A DNA stretch of 64,000 nt from Scylla paramamosain (lineage: Eukaryota > Arthropoda > Malacostraca > Decapoda > Portunidae). The notes under the pieces are model-generated. The model worked only from the letters and a program-made list of their open reading frames with translations. It did not search any database and was not told the DNA's origin. Location of the stretch: the NCBI RefSeq assembly GCF_035594125.1, contig NC_087163.1:9612501-9676500 (forward strand), in the 5' to 3' direction. Positions 48,343 to 63,309 of the stretch are shown here, in pieces. The position numbers were made by a program, and so were the translations under genes. Every line of letters begins with the position of its first letter. Positions within the stretch are counted from its first letter, which is position 1.

Positions 48343-50255
48343 CGACCACCTCTGGACATGTGGGCGGTATTGCCTCTCAGTACCTGGTTTCCAGGAGGCA
48401 AGTATGATGTCCGCAGCAGCCGGCGAAACTCCTCATTTCTGCAAGTTTTCCCTGACAGAAGGCATGCCATGAGCCTCGTGTGGGACATGATGGGGTGTGG
48501 ATCTGTTGTGGACGGGTGTGTTAGAACATTCCTCCTGTTCGTTATCAAACGTGGGAAGTCTATTAGCAACTGGAGCAGCATGCCCATCCAAAACTGGGAC
48601 AGCCACAGAGGAACCACCATCCAGCCTCGTGCTTGCTCCGTACGTAACTTCTGAAGGCACCTAGCAATTAATGAGAATGGGGGGAAAATGTAAGACAAAT
48701 CAAAGTTTGACCAGTCCAAGGAAAAAGCATCAAAATATTTAACCTCCGGATCTGGCAACCACGAACAGAATGTATTAACCTGTTTGTTAAGCCTTGAGGC
48801 AAATAAATCAATGGACGGTGTCCCAAAAACATTACACAAGGTAGTAAAAATGTGTGAGTCGAGTTTCCACTCATGTCTGTCATTAATCTTGCGAGAGGCT
48901 ACATCAGCCAAGGTGTTGTCCTTCCCCGGTATGTGCGAGCATGTAACCCATGAGTCATGTTCCAGACACCAATCCCAAATCTGGGTAGCAACATCATTAC
49001 AGGACTTGGACTTTGTGCCTCCCATTTCATTGACATAGTTTATGGCAGTGGTATTATCACAAAAAACTCTAACATGTCTACCTTCCAGCTCATGTTCAAA
49101 TGCTTGCAAAGAGAATAGAATGGCTTTCATCTCCAGGATGTTAATGTGAAGCTCCTTTTCATCCAGGGACCAAGTACCACTTGTAATCTGACACCCCAAA
49201 TGACCCCCCCAACCAAGGCTGGAGGCATCAGTAAATAAATCGATGTCAGTACCTGGCCTAAAAATGTGTCTGTGGTGTCTGTCCACATTGTCTAACCACC
49301 AGGAAAGGTCTAGTTTCATGTCTGCAGTAATATTCAAAGGCCTGTCAAAATTACCATACTCCTGTTTCAAAGCGGCAATTTTTCCCCCCTCCAACTTCCT
49401 GTAGGGAAGTTTACCTAACTCCACTGCTGGGATCGCAGCCACCATGAGGCCGATCACCCTGGCCACCTCTCGAATGGGGGCAACATCTTTACACAAAAGT
49501 TCTGCACATCCTTGGCGAATTTTGATTAGTCTACGCTCAGGTAAAGAGGCAGTCATGAACTTGGTGTTAATAACATTGCCTAGGTATTCAATACATTGTG
49601 TGGGGGTGAGAACAGACTTCTCCATATTGATACAAAAGCCTAACCTCTACAACAGAGAAATGGTGGCCTGAATCGCCTGAAGACATCCTGAGTAAGAGTT
49701 ACTGCAAATTAATGTGTCATCTATAAAGCTGGTGATAGTGTATCCTTCCTGCCTTAGAGTAGCAAATACTGGCTTCATCAGTTTGGTGAAAAGCCGAGGT
49801 CCCTCAGAAATGCCATTAGGGAGGCAGGTGAATTGATAGATAACACCTTGCCATGTAAAACATAAAAATCGTTGTTGCTCATCTGCAACCCTAACAGAAT
49901 AATAAGCATGCCTGAGATCGACAGAAGCCAAAAAATCACCCTGGTTGATGAGCCTGATGGCCTGTTCAAAATTTTCCATTTTGAAATGTTTATATGGTAT
50001 GTATTTGTTTAACCTCTCCAAGTTAAGAACCAGGCGAAATTCCCCGTTTTTCTTTTCTCGCAAAAAAATAGAAGAGATAACCTGCTGAGTTTGTTTGTGT
50101 GTGACTTTAATGACTTTAAGCTGTAAAAGTTTTTTGATCTCTCCAGAAATTATCCCCTGTTGCACAGTGTTGAACCTGTATTCCAAATCATTAAAAAATA
50201 AAGGATGAACACTATCGACATCAATATCAAGGTGGCAATGCTGAACAATATCCAA
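48297..50255 (-). pseudogene. DIRS-2 pol: reverse transcriptase and RNase H, one in-frame stop
   Basis: Two frames (49647-50255 and 48297-49625) lie in the same register, separated by one TAG at 49647-49649 after QATISLL; RLGFCINMEKSVLTP follows directly. RT boxes are REKKNGEFRLVLNLERLNKY, DFLASVDLRHAYYSV, LPNGISEGPRLFTKLM and SFIDDTLICS (FIDD, a usual DIRS variant). RNase H follows with IDLFTDASSLGWGG, LHINILEMKAI and VFCDNTTAINYV, then the DIRS methylase-like region (SIDLFASRLNKQ, YIFPPFSLIARCL). The frame is open upstream of 50255 toward gag, so the real start is earlier or translation is by frameshift. Confidence 0.85.
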
Positions 50256-50341
50256 AATGACAGGGTCACTGGTAATTTTACGCCACTCATGCAGGAAAGA
50301 GTGTAGTCTGCCAGCTTCAAAACATGCACTTGCCTGTAAGT

Positions 50342-51625
50342 TTACTGGGGCTGCCTGCTGCGGCCGCCCCGGCCCTTGGAGTTTTTTGGCTCCACATCCT
50401 GACGAGTGGAAGGCAGTCGTGGGGCAGCCCTGGAGCCATACCTCTGTTGCCCATAGGGTTGGAACCTGGCGTAATATCCCCTACTAGCAGGCTTGTTCCA
50501 ATATCCACCAGGGCGTTTACCTGCGAACTTGCTAGTAAAGGCAGGCTTTTTCTGCGAGAACTTACTCCGCAGTTTCTCCGCTTCCTCAATTTGTCTGGCA
50601 GACTGGGACACATCGTCACCGAACAGAAAGCGAGTAATTGGCACCTTATCTGAACAAAGATGAGCATATTTATAGTTTATCTCGCGTTTCATGACAAAAC
50701 GCCTGGCCAAATTGTTCCTGTGATTGGCATTGCCTAGCAATGCCAATGCACCATTTAGCATGCTCACCTCATGTGCCAACTTGGGGTTACCTTCCTGTTC
50801 AGCCAAATCATCCAGTGCCACTAAGGATTTGGTGATAATGGTTGAAGCCCGCAGGATGTCCTTATTTACCTCCTTCAAGCGGAAGTCTGTCTTCCTGGCA
50901 TCCAGCTTCAGGGCCTCCAACACCTGTGGGTTGCATTCCACTGGCGCAAGAGCATGGCAGTTATTAGGCCTCTTGACAACATCGTCCTCACACATGGCCT
51001 TGTAGTCCTCCTCTCTCATACCATTATCAAAGAGAAAGTTTACCATCTCTGCCACTCTATTGTCAATGTCAGCAACCACCGTGTCAGAAGGACCAGAGGC
51101 CTTAGTGCCCTGAATTAAGGTGCTGTCAGCAGGGGCGGCAGGCATCGACACTGCCTCATCCTCACTCATCCAGGCCGAGAAACCAGAAAAAGTGGCAGAA
51201 CAAGTAGGCGACAAACCCCAGCCCCCCAGAGTACTGTCCTCCACAGTCACCTGCGCCAACCCAGTACGGGGTGGTAGTTGCCGTCTGTCTGCCTTCAAGG
51301 CCTCCACTTCACCCCGCAAATCAGCCAAGGCGTCCAACACAACTGACCAAGGGGGAGGAGCAGGAGAAGTGCCGCGGGAACCACATGCGTCAGCACTGTT
51401 ACGTAATCTCACGCAACCATGCCTCCTACTCAAGCGACGAGATGAATGATCCCTGTGCCTGTCGTCGTCATCTTGAGGGCGAACAGTGGACCCAGGGAGA
51501 GGAGAAGGCCCACAGAAGGCATGTGGGGCAGGAGGGGAAGGGGATCGAGAGGCAGAGGACGCTTCACCAGACTCCGACATGGCTGCCGCACTGCGATAAG
51601 GAGAACAAAGCCGTAAGCTTCCCAC
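50342..51625 (-). CDS. DIRS-2 gag-like protein
   Basis: An intact 427-residue ORF preceding pol. The N-terminal third is Ser/Pro/Arg-rich and probably disordered; a second possible start is MSESGEASS at residue 16. The middle (about 185-330) is helical (DNRVAEMVNFLFDNGM, EVNKDILRASTIITKSL, LNGALALLGNANHRNNLARRF), the conserved part of DIRS gags, followed by SDKVPITRFLFGDDVS. The C-terminus is basic and Gly/Arg-rich (KFAGKRPGGYWNKPASRG), a likely RNA-binding tail in place of a zinc knuckle. It would package element RNA. It ends about 90 bp upstream of the annotated pol frame, whose open frame overlaps its end. Confidence 0.8.
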   Translation of the reverse strand: MGSLRLCSPYRSAAAMSESGEASSASRSPSPPAPHAFCGPSPLPGSTVRPQDDDDRHRDHSSRRLSRRHGCVRLRNSADACGSRGTSPAPPPWSVVLDALADLRGEVEALKADRRQLPPRTGLAQVTVEDSTLGGWGLSPTCSATFSGFSAWMSEDEAVSMPAAPADSTLIQGTKASGPSDTVVADIDNRVAEMVNFLFDNGMREEDYKAMCEDDVVKRPNNCHALAPVECNPQVLEALKLDARKTDFRLKEVNKDILRASTIITKSLVALDDLAEQEGNPKLAHEVSMLNGALALLGNANHRNNLARRFVMKREINYKYAHLCSDKVPITRFLFGDDVSQSARQIEEAEKLRSKFSQKKPAFTSKFAGKRPGGYWNKPASRGYYARFQPYGQQRYGSRAAPRLPSTRQDVEPKNSKGRGGRSRQPQ

Positions 51626-51814
51626 ACAGTTCCATCGTCAGTGGAGACCGATATACCAATAATACAACTCGCCCCAAAAACGGGTAACGAAATTGAAGGC
51701 ACTGTACCTGCGTAACAAGTATCGTGGCCTTATCTGAAAGAAAACAGCAAAAAACTTGGGAGTCCGTATGACCCAGAATGACCGTGTCTGCCCGACGCGG
51801 CGATCAGCAAACAA

Positions 51815-51894
51815 CTGCCGGCAGCACGTGACGCACTCTCTCTCTCATGGGAAATGTCCGCCCAGCGGATAGGTGATTTTGCCGAAGTAAAATT
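51815..51894 (-). repeat. DIRS-2 right inverted terminal repeat
   Basis: ctgccggcag, gacgcactctctctctcatg, then ggtgattttgccgaagtaaa. Partner of 46834-46955. The outer 50 bases match the reverse complement of 47137-47187. Confidence 0.85.
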
Positions 51895-55818
<3,924 letters not shown>

Positions 55819-56204
55819 AGAGAGAGAGAAGGATAGGGGATATGGAGGACAATGAGGGAACCATAGAGAGGAAAACTGTGATGTAGGCTTCCAAATTCCA
55901 AATTCTGGATAGATGGTGGGGCATGGTCTAGATCTTTTATGTGATTGGTGGGAACAGGGATGGTGGGAGAAGCAATAGAACCTCAAGGACAATATGCTAG
56001 AGCAAAAACAATGTGCAATCACTCAGCAACTAAATAAAAATGTAATTATGATACCTTCATAGGCATCATTGTATTGAAAGGGTAATTAAGGATATGTATT
56101 TCAGTTTCATTATGTATTCACCACAAAAAAATAAATAAATAAATATGTAAAAATGCCATATTTCTGAGGCTGAAATGGATTAATCGTATTTCCATGAATT
56201 TCAA
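55819..56204. other. no recognisable gene; probable Tigger interior
   Basis: Lies between LINE-A copy 10 and the Tigger right end. I see no coding frame that I recognise; an A-rich aaataaataaataaat run sits near 56130. Confidence 0.35.
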
Positions 56205-56290
56205 TGAAAAAAATTGTTTTGGTTCACGAAGAATTCAGTTTGCGAACTAAGGCCTGGAATGGATCAAATTCATGAACCAAGATTTTATTG
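56205..56290 (+). mobile_element. Tigger/pogo-like transposon, right end
   Basis: ggttcacgaagaattcagtt, then gaactaaggcc and catgaaccaagattttattg followed by TA, is an inverted match to the left end at 39238. The terminal pairs differ mostly by transitions. This places the 39.7-56.2 kb block inside one decayed DNA transposon. Confidence 0.6.
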
Positions 56291-56692
56291 TATAACTGTT
56301 TGATAAGTTGAATGCATTCTGGCAGTAATCACATGTGTAATCCCCAGGCCACCATAGTCATCTTCTGACCTCATCACTTTTCCTTGGGAAAACAGTTCAT
56401 CCCTTTACATTTGCCATCCAAAGATATTTATTGATACTGTTTCTACTTTTTGATGTGCAATCAGCAACTGCACACACATTTTGTCTCACCATTAACATAA
56501 AAACAGATTATGGTAAGAACAGCAGCTTGGGAGCGAAGGATACACAGGCCTGGCTGTGTCCACATTATATTAGGCGTCTTCTTCAGTTCTTCGTAAGCAC
56601 CTCGGAAACAGGTATTTTCCGACTCATTCCTTTCACGCAGGTCTCCTGGGAGCTTCAGACCTTACAACTACCCTGAGCCAAAAGCTTTTAAA
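56291..56692. other. no recognisable gene
   Basis: Unassigned sequence between the Tigger right end and the Gypsy-1 target duplication. Confidence 0.4.
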
Positions 56693-56697
56693 AGGCT

Positions 56698-56988
56698 TGA
56701 GGTATATCTAAAAAAAAAAAAAGGTAAAGTATACCCAACCTCTTTCCAAGGCTTTACTTAGCGATAAACCAAAGCTATGTACAGGTGGAGCAGCTGGAGT
56801 TAACTGTCTCCAGTGTTGGTCCAGCACTATGAGGAAAACTTTGATGAAGCTCCATAAAGCTTACACACAATATCGCAATATCGAGCGAATACAGTGAAAC
56901 AACAACAAAACCACTGAACCAATGAAACCCCGAATATATTTACAGATAACACCCACAACCGAATTTAACGAATTGTGCAAGCACCACA
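56698..56988 (-). repeat. Gypsy-1 3' LTR
   Basis: 291 bp, starting TGTGGTG and ending ACCTCA on the element strand (TG...CA). It differs from the other LTR by several substitutions and short indels, so the insertion is not recent. Confidence 0.9.
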
Positions 56989-57001
56989 TTTCCCTCCCTT
57001 A
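56989..57001 (-). promoter_or_regulatory. Gypsy-1 polypurine tract
   Basis: On the element strand AAGGGAGGGAAA abuts the start of the 3' LTR, the expected site for plus-strand priming. Confidence 0.8.
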
Positions 57002-57052
57002 AAAAAAACAAAACAAAACAAAACAAAAAAAAACACTCAAGCAAGAGTACTC

Positions 57053-58186
57053 TTAATAACCAAACCTATCAGGGGGTTTGCTAACCCTGGTGGAATGCCT
57101 AAGTGGCTCAACTCTTTTAACAGGCGACTGAAGACCTGCAGGCGTACTACTGTCTCTGATGCCTAAAGGTTCCATGTTGTCTGGCGTAGAATCATTTGTA
57201 CCTGGAAAGGTCTTCACAGAGTCTTTATCAGTGGCAATCTCAGAAGAAGGTGTAGTTTGTTCAGGCATTGGGAAGTCCTGTGGTTTGCTGTTTTCCTTTT
57301 CTTGGTTTGGATCTCTCAGAGTAGGAGCCAGGTCCTTAGTGGAGACAGTAGATTTTCGTCCATCAGGATAGCATACATGAGCATAGTGAGGGGTAGCACT
57401 CTTAAGCTCAACTTCTTCCACCAGTGGAGCAGTCTTAGAAGTACAGACAAATTTCTGCAGTAGAACTGATCTGGGCATAGTAAGCCAAGATGGTAGAGAG
57501 TGTCCATTAAAAGATTTCCTAGGGAATGAGAATAATCTTTCATGAGGAGTTTGGTTTGTGGCAGTACAAAGGAGTGACCGAATGGAGTGTAATACAGAAT
57601 CTAAAGCTAATTCCTGTTGACATTAAGAATATCTGAGTGACCTTAAAGCAAGACACACAGTCGTCCATACAGTACCAAGTGTTCTCTTGCACTGTGCATT
57701 TCCAGTAGGATGATAGAGAGTTGAGTGGGTCATTACAATGCCATGACTCCTTAAAAATTCTAAGACTTCTTGTGACATAAACTGAGCTGCTCTGTCGGAA
57801 TGGACAGATGAGGGACAACCAAAAATGGGGAACAATTTTTGAAAACTGAAAATGACAGTTTGAGCTGACATATCTGAACATGGAAAAGCGAAAGGGAACC
57901 AGGAGTATTCGTCAACTATAACAAGGAGATATTTATTCTTTGAGCATGATGGTTCTGGTCCTGTGAAATCGATGGAAATGCAATCAAATAGTTGCATAGA
58001 TCAGATGAGATTAGTATCTGGAGGTCTGAAGAACTTTAGCTTCAGCTCAGAACAAACTTTCTTCATGTCCTCCAAAGAGAAAGCCAGATTCTTTATCTTC
58101 ACAAAATGATAAAGTCTAGTAATTCCAGAATGACACAATGACATATGTATCTCTTCCAGCGAAACTGAGTTAGAGCCAGTAATCAT
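57053..58186 (-). pseudogene. Gypsy-1 integrase
   Basis: Three consecutive frames. 58001-58186 gives the N-terminal zinc-type region (MSLCHSGITRLYHFVK). 57623-57997 gives the catalytic core: FDCISIDFTGPEP (first Asp), SSVHSDRAAQFMS (second Asp) and HPTGNAQCKRTLGTVW, where the third acidic residue, usually Glu, is Lys. 57053-57478 is the C-terminal tail (PDGRKSTVSTKDLAP, PLRHSTRVSKPPDRFGY), similar to Gypsy integrase tails. The Glu to Lys change and frameshifts inactivate it. Confidence 0.75.
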
Positions 58187-58329
58187 TTAACATACATGTG
58201 ATAGGATGTCACAAGGACCATTTTCAGAGTTAGGCCGATACTTGATATCATATGAGTATTCAGAAAGCTCTAGGAGCCATCTCAATATTTTGTCATTCTT
58301 AATTTTGGATGAGTGATTGGAACTAAACA

Positions 58330-58773
58330 TCAATGATCTGTAATTATAGTGAATCTACAGCCAATAATGAATAGTCTCCACTTTCGTATGGCTTCTATGA
58401 TTGCTGTAGTCTCTCTCTCAACAGCAGGCTGTTGTCTTTCGGAGCTGGTCAAAGTCCTAGAAAAGAAAGCAACAGGTCGACCAAGCTGGGAAAGGGTGGT
58501 AGCTATGGAGACTGATGAAGTATCAGTCTCTGTTTGTAGTGGCAAAGTCTCATCGAAAGCTGCCACAGAGGCTTTACAGATGTCATTCTTCAGTGCTTCG
58601 AAGCACTGAACAGCCACGGAACTGAGAGGAAAAGAAACATTATGCAGAAGTGGTTGAATACGTTTAGAATAGCTCTTGATACAAATTTCATGAATAAAAT
58701 TTTCATCGCTTTTTGAAAACTTGCATGTCAGTGTAGAGATAGGCGAGATTAGGGAACAACAACAGTGGCTCAA
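58330..58773 (-). pseudogene. Gypsy-1 RNase H
   Basis: 147 residues including the connection domain and RNase H: AVQCFEALKNDICKASVAAFD, then VSIATTLSQLGRPVAFFSRTL, ERQQPAVERETTAIIEAIRKW and FTIITDH. These match the RT_RNaseH_2 type that follows the RT thumb in Ty3/Gypsy. The expected catalytic Asp region (DAS) reads TSSVSIA, so the active site looks eroded. The palm domain upstream (YxDD) is missing. Confidence 0.75.
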
Positions 58774-58804
58774 GGGTTATACAGGCTACACCATTCAATG
58801 TGAA

Positions 58805-59092
58805 TTATACTGACTGATGATTTTCATAAAGTCTTGACCTAAGATGATCTTTGAACATAACCGTGAAAGTACAGCCAATTTGAAATGAGAGTAAAAGATG
58901 GTTTTTCACTGTTAAATTCACAAAGCAGTGGTCCAAAGAGGTGGAAATTTGAGAAGCAGCAAGATTGACGTCTGATCGTGAAGGGTATACTTTGATGTTT
59001 AAATTCTTTACAAGTTCATGGTAGATGAAGCTGATGGTACTTCCACTGTCCACGAGGACACTTACTGTGAATCCATTAACACTTACAGGCAT
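58805..59092 (-). pseudogene. Gypsy-1 aspartic protease
   Basis: A 95-residue frame with VSVLVDSGSTISFIYHELV, the DSGS active site of retroviral-type proteases, followed by VNLAASQIS and a C-terminal strand region (LLLSFQIGCTFTVMF). In Gypsy elements it processes gag-pol and acts as a dimer. The usual end of the domain and the first RT boxes are absent; the frame stops and RNase H begins within about 30 bp, showing a deletion here. Confidence 0.75.
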
Positions 59093-59101
59093 GGTAGAAC
59101 A

Positions 59102-59969
59102 CTAGGGTGTAACTACAGAAGCCAGTACTGGAGTGTCAGCAGGTGGGTTCTCAGCACTGTGATCACATGGTTGAGTAGTCGATTCAGTAGGAGCAAACGC
59201 TGCAGCAGCTGAGGTAGATGATGTCCTTCTTGATTTCCACCTGTAACCTGACCTGCAGACGTTAGCGAAGTGTCCTGTCTTGCCACACTTGCGACACGCA
59301 GACGTTCGAGCAGGACAAATAGACCTATGATGTCGCTTGCCTCCACAAAAGTAGCAAGCTCCAACTTTGCAGATAGAAGCGGAGGTTTTGGGAGCAGAGC
59401 TGGAGAATGCAGCAGCTGAGGCAGCAGTAGATAGATTCTCAGGAGCTAATGGCAACAAGTACACTTCAGCATTGTGTTGAGCAGTGTTGAGGCTTGGAGC
59501 TAATTGTAAGGTTTCACTTAGGGTCAGAGAATCTTTCTCCAGTAGTTGTTGATGTGTGATGGAAGAGGCTATACCAGTGATGAATGCATCTCAAACTGCT
59601 TCTTCAGTACAAGTGTCAGCGCTTACTTGCTTGAATTCGCAGTCCTTAGAGAGTAGCTTCAGGGTTTGGATGAAGGCATCAATGGATTCACTGGGCTGTT
59701 GTCTTCTTGTAGCTAATTGATGTCTAGTGAAGATTCTTTGGTTTCACGTGCACACTCTTCAGAAGTAGGATGGCTTCGTCGTATGTCATGCAATCAGAGA
59801 TGTGGGAGTAAGCCTCAGGTGAGATGTAGTTGGCAAGTAACTTCAGTTTGTCCAGTGGCGGCGAGATTGCCTGTATGAAGTTGTTGAAGGTGCAGAGCCA
59901 GTGCGTCCACTGCGCAGGAGTAGTGTCCTCGGAGCCTTTGAAGCATTCAGGTTGTAATAGCCTCTCCAT
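59102..59969 (-). pseudogene. Gypsy-1 gag with two zinc knuckles
   Basis: Starts at MERLLQPECFKGSED and continues through the matrix/capsid-like helical region (TPAQWTHWLCTFNNFIQA, YISPEAYSHISDCMTYDEA). A frameshift near 59740 and an in-frame stop near 59590 break it. The C-terminal part has two CCHC knuckles, CYFCGGKRHHRSIC and CRKCGKTGHFANVC (59265-59360), which bind element RNA in the family. It then runs into a low-complexity Ser/Ala/Thr stretch and a stop at 59102. The protease follows directly. Confidence 0.8.
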
Positions 59970-59996
59970 CTCCAGCTGGTGTATTGCTAAGTAAAT

Positions 59997-60282
59997 TGAG
60001 GTATATCTAAAAAAAAGGGTAAAGTATACCCAACGTCTTTCCAAGGCTTTATTTACCAATAAACCAAAGCTATGTACAAGTGGAGCAGCTCCACTTGGGA
60101 GTGTTGTGGAGGAGTGTTGGTTCAGCACTATGAGGAAAACTTCGACAAAGCTTCGTAAAGCTTACACACAATATAAAGCAAATACAGTGAAACAACAACA
60201 AAACCACTGAACCAATGAAATCCCCGAGCATATATACAGATAACACCCACAACTGAGTTTAACAAGTTGTACAAACACCACA
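59997..60282 (-). repeat. Gypsy-1 5' LTR
   Basis: 286 bp with the same TG...CA borders. The gag ATG at 59969 lies only about 27 bp inside it; I could not assign a tRNA primer-binding site. Confidence 0.9.
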
Positions 60283-60287
60283 AGGCT

Positions 60288-61480
60288 TGTGAGAATCGAT
60301 GGGAGAAATGGACAGGCAGCATGGCAGACCATAAGACACCGCTACTTGCAGGCAGCGATGCAAACACGTTAGGTGAAAACAACTTGATGTGCATGTATTG
60401 TTTTCAGCAAAATCTCAAGTCAGTCATGAGTGAAAACCATTATTAAAACTGTGTAGCATTAATTGTTTCAAATTAAGTGAATAGTAACATTTGCTTACAA
60501 TGAGCGCTGAACAGTCAAGTTTTCCACCAGCATGCATCTTTCTAGCAGGGCAGGTAAATGTGTCTGAATAGCCATCCTGTCTTGAGCCATGACTTCCAAC
60601 ACATCATTGTGTTCTGGTACAATGCCATAATGCAGTGTGAGGTCAAGACTGATACAACCAATTCATGCTAAAATACTCTGCAGAGTTCCCTTAACATGGC
60701 AGAATCTGAGGAGTGGGGCAAGGGACCTCGCTCTCAGCTCTGTGAATGACCTGTGACCTAAACAGCTGCTAAACATGCTATGTACATCACAGTTTCTCCT
60801 TGCTCCATAATCACTAATAATAGACCATATTTCGTTATATTACAGTCATCGCTTATGATGTGGATTCATAAGGTGCAGTTTCCTATTGTTGTTTGTGGCC
60901 TACCAGTATCTACAAATACCACTCCACAGCACCACTTTATGTACCTGTAATATTTATATCATGTAGTAATCAGGGCAGTAACACCATATCCTATTCTCGT
61001 CGGCGTGTCAGTCTTGAGGAGGACAGATAAGCGTAGAGGCACTTAATATTTATTGACTGAAAACAGTAAACAACTATATCTTGTCTTGAACATCTCAGCT
61101 TCACCTCCTAGATATTCTAGAAGCTATCAGTAATGAAACTTATAATATATGGTATGGAATCCTATTGTGGCAATATACAATACTATAAGAATATTAGATT
61201 TCTTATAAAACATTCGGATTCCTGTTATCATTCAGTTTTTGCTGGACGCATACAAAAAGAAAACAAACTACAAATGTACAACTTAAACATACAAATAATT
61301 CTTACTCCAATATTCTTAATCTACTTACATATCACTTCCCTTCACTTGTCAGAAAGAAAGGAAAACTTACAAATCTAAGCGCTCTGGAGAAACTCCTCTT
61401 GTTCCTCAAGCTAGAAGAATTCTCCTATTGATATTTTCTGGAGGAGTAGAAATAACACTAAGGTCACTAGGCTGGTCAGG
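60288..61480. other. no recognisable gene
   Basis: Unassigned AT-rich sequence between the two Gypsy-type elements; only short frames. I see no LTR for Gypsy-2 here, although its 3' LTR would be expected to the left of 61486. Confidence 0.45.
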
Positions 61481-61485
61481 TATAT

Positions 61486-62281
61486 CTATCTCTCTCTACT
61501 CTCCAAAGGCACAGGCTCTGCTTTGGTTTGGTCTCTATTTGTTTCCTGAGTTAGAGCTGTATAAGGTTTAAGTTGGTCAACATGATGTTTTGATACATGT
61601 CCACCAATATTGACTTCATAGTGCATTTGTCCTAGGTCTTTTGTAACTTGGTCTGGGACCCATTTCACATCTGTGTTGTATGAGTGAACCATTATAGGTG
61701 AAGGTTTGAATTCATTTACAGTTTGATGTTTGGTTACTTATTGCCATTCACGATTATTTTGTTGTATGTAGAAGTCTGGTTTAAGTAAGTCTAGTTTATT
61801 CCTGACTCTTCTGCCCATTAATAACTGTGAAGGAGTTTGTCCAGTAACACTATGTTCAGAAGTTCTGTAGGATAACAGGAATTTACTGACATTGAGTATT
61901 AGCATCTGCAGATGTCGCACTCCTACATTTCATGTTGTGTTTGAAAGTTTACACAAAGTGTTCCGCTTCACCATTTGTGGTGGGATGGTAAGGTGCTGAC
62001 TTAGTATGCTCTATTTCATTAACCTTTAGAAATTCTGGAAATTCACTCGAGCAAAATTGTGGACCATTATCCGTCACAATATGAACTGGAAGTCCATGAG
62101 TGGCAAAGACTGGTATTAAGATTTTTATAGTAGCTGATGCTGTTGTTGAACTCATAGTTATTACTTCTGGACATTTACTAAAAGCATCTACAATTACAGG
62201 AAATGAATGACCAAGGAAAGGACCAGCAAAGTCTAAATGTAATCTTTGCCAAGGCTGTTTAGGGTATTCCCAAGGATGCAT
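61486..62281 (-). pseudogene. Gypsy-2 integrase core and C-terminus
   Basis: 61949-62281 gives the DDE core: WQRLHLDFAGPFLGHSFPV (first Asp), PVHIVTDNGPQFCSSEF (second Asp) and TTNGEAEHFV (Glu retained). Residues are conserved, but a stop follows. 61738-61920 gives TSEHSVTGQTPSQLLMGRRVRNKLDLL, and 61486-61692 the C-terminal VPDQVTKDLGQMHYEVNIGG region. These are consecutive parts of a Mag-like Gypsy integrase, separated by frameshifts. It could not make a full protein. Confidence 0.8.
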
Positions 62282-62363
62282 GCATGCTGGTTTAGGATTA
62301 TTTTGAAAAACAGCAGTTTGGGCACTGGTTTACACATGACTCTATCATTACATCTTTTCCTGG

Positions 62364-63309
62364 CTACCACACATACATCCTTGTCATCACCTTTGATTTT
62401 ACAATACCATGATGGTCAGCATGTATTTCAATCAAAACTTGCTTTCTTAAACTTTCTGGGATAACTACTGTGCCTCCCTCAGAATACATCCTTGTTCTGC
62501 TGACAGTTCTGACCATACCTTTACCATTTGGATAATGTTGAAATTCTACCTGCTCTGGCACTGTCTTATAACCAGTAACTAATAACTGTAAAATATATGA
62601 CAACACTGGATCTTGTTTAGCGTAATGTCTTACCATTTTAGCTTTAATAGGTAAGTTGTGACATTCTATCATGAGTACACTTCCATCATGTTTCTCCGGA
62701 GCTCTTTCCACTGGCAAACAGGGTAAGGCATCCGCATTTCCCATTTTCTTGGTAGAACGATGCTCTATGTCATATGAGTATGCTGCTAATGTGACTGCCC
62801 ACCTTTGCAGTCTAGCAGCTACCAATGTTGGTAAACCTACCTTTTCACCCAGTATTGCAAGAAGAGGTTTGTGATCAGTAACTAAGGTAAATTTTGCCTT
62901 TCCATATAAGTATGTGTTACACCATACACTAATGCTAGTCCCTCTTTTTCTATCTGTGAATAGTTTTCTCAGCTTGATTAAGTGAGCATGAAGCAAATAC
63001 AATAGGTCTTCCTAATTCATCCCGCATTGCATGGGCAATTACTGGTCCTAAGCCATGAGACGATGCATCACATACAAGTTTTACAGGCAAATTTGGTTGA
63101 TAATGGGTGAGATATCTAGATGAAGTAATCTCATCCTTTATGTGGTTAACTGCACTAGTGCATTCTTCAGTCCAGTTCCATTCTGTGTCTTGTTTCAGAA
63201 GATTATATAGGGGATGAGCTATGGTTTCTAAGTCTGGTTTTGCATCTCTAATAGCTCTTATTTTTCCTAGGATCTTGTGAATGCCATGTCTATCCACCCT
63301 AAATCCCAA
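62364..63309 (-). pseudogene. Gypsy-2 RNase H and integrase N-terminus
   Basis: 62950-63309 gives the thumb and RNase H start (YLGFRVDRHG, LVCDASSHGLGPVIAHAM). A frameshift near 62960 leads to 62364-63002 with KFTLVTDHKPLLAILGEK, LARLQRWAVTLAAYSYDIEHR and MGNADALPCLPV, the usual end of Gypsy RNase H (N-A-D-A-LS/PCLP). The frame continues into the integrase zinc domain (IEIHADHHGIVKSKVMTRMYVW). Broken but nearly complete. Confidence 0.8.

Larger units (their letters stand above)
46834..51894 (-). mobile_element. DIRS-2: near-complete DIRS-type retrotransposon
   Basis: 5061 bp on the minus strand. Order: gag, RT/RNase H, tyrosine recombinase, internal complementary region. Inverted terminal repeats lie at both ends. 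The insertion splits LINE-K without a target duplication, as expected for tyrosine-recombinase integration. One in-frame stop in pol is the only obvious lesion, apart from a recombinase active-site change. It is far better preserved than DIRS-1, and its ORFs show it is a different family. Confidence 0.9.
56698..60282 (-). mobile_element. Gypsy-1: LTR retrotransposon with RT deletion
   Basis: 3585 bp on the minus strand with LTRs at 56698-56988 and 59997-60282, 5-bp target duplication aggct (56693-56697 and 60283-60287), a polypurine tract, gag, protease, RNase H and integrase. No RT palm is found between protease and RNase H, so the copy depends on other elements. No envelope gene is present. 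Confidence 0.9.
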
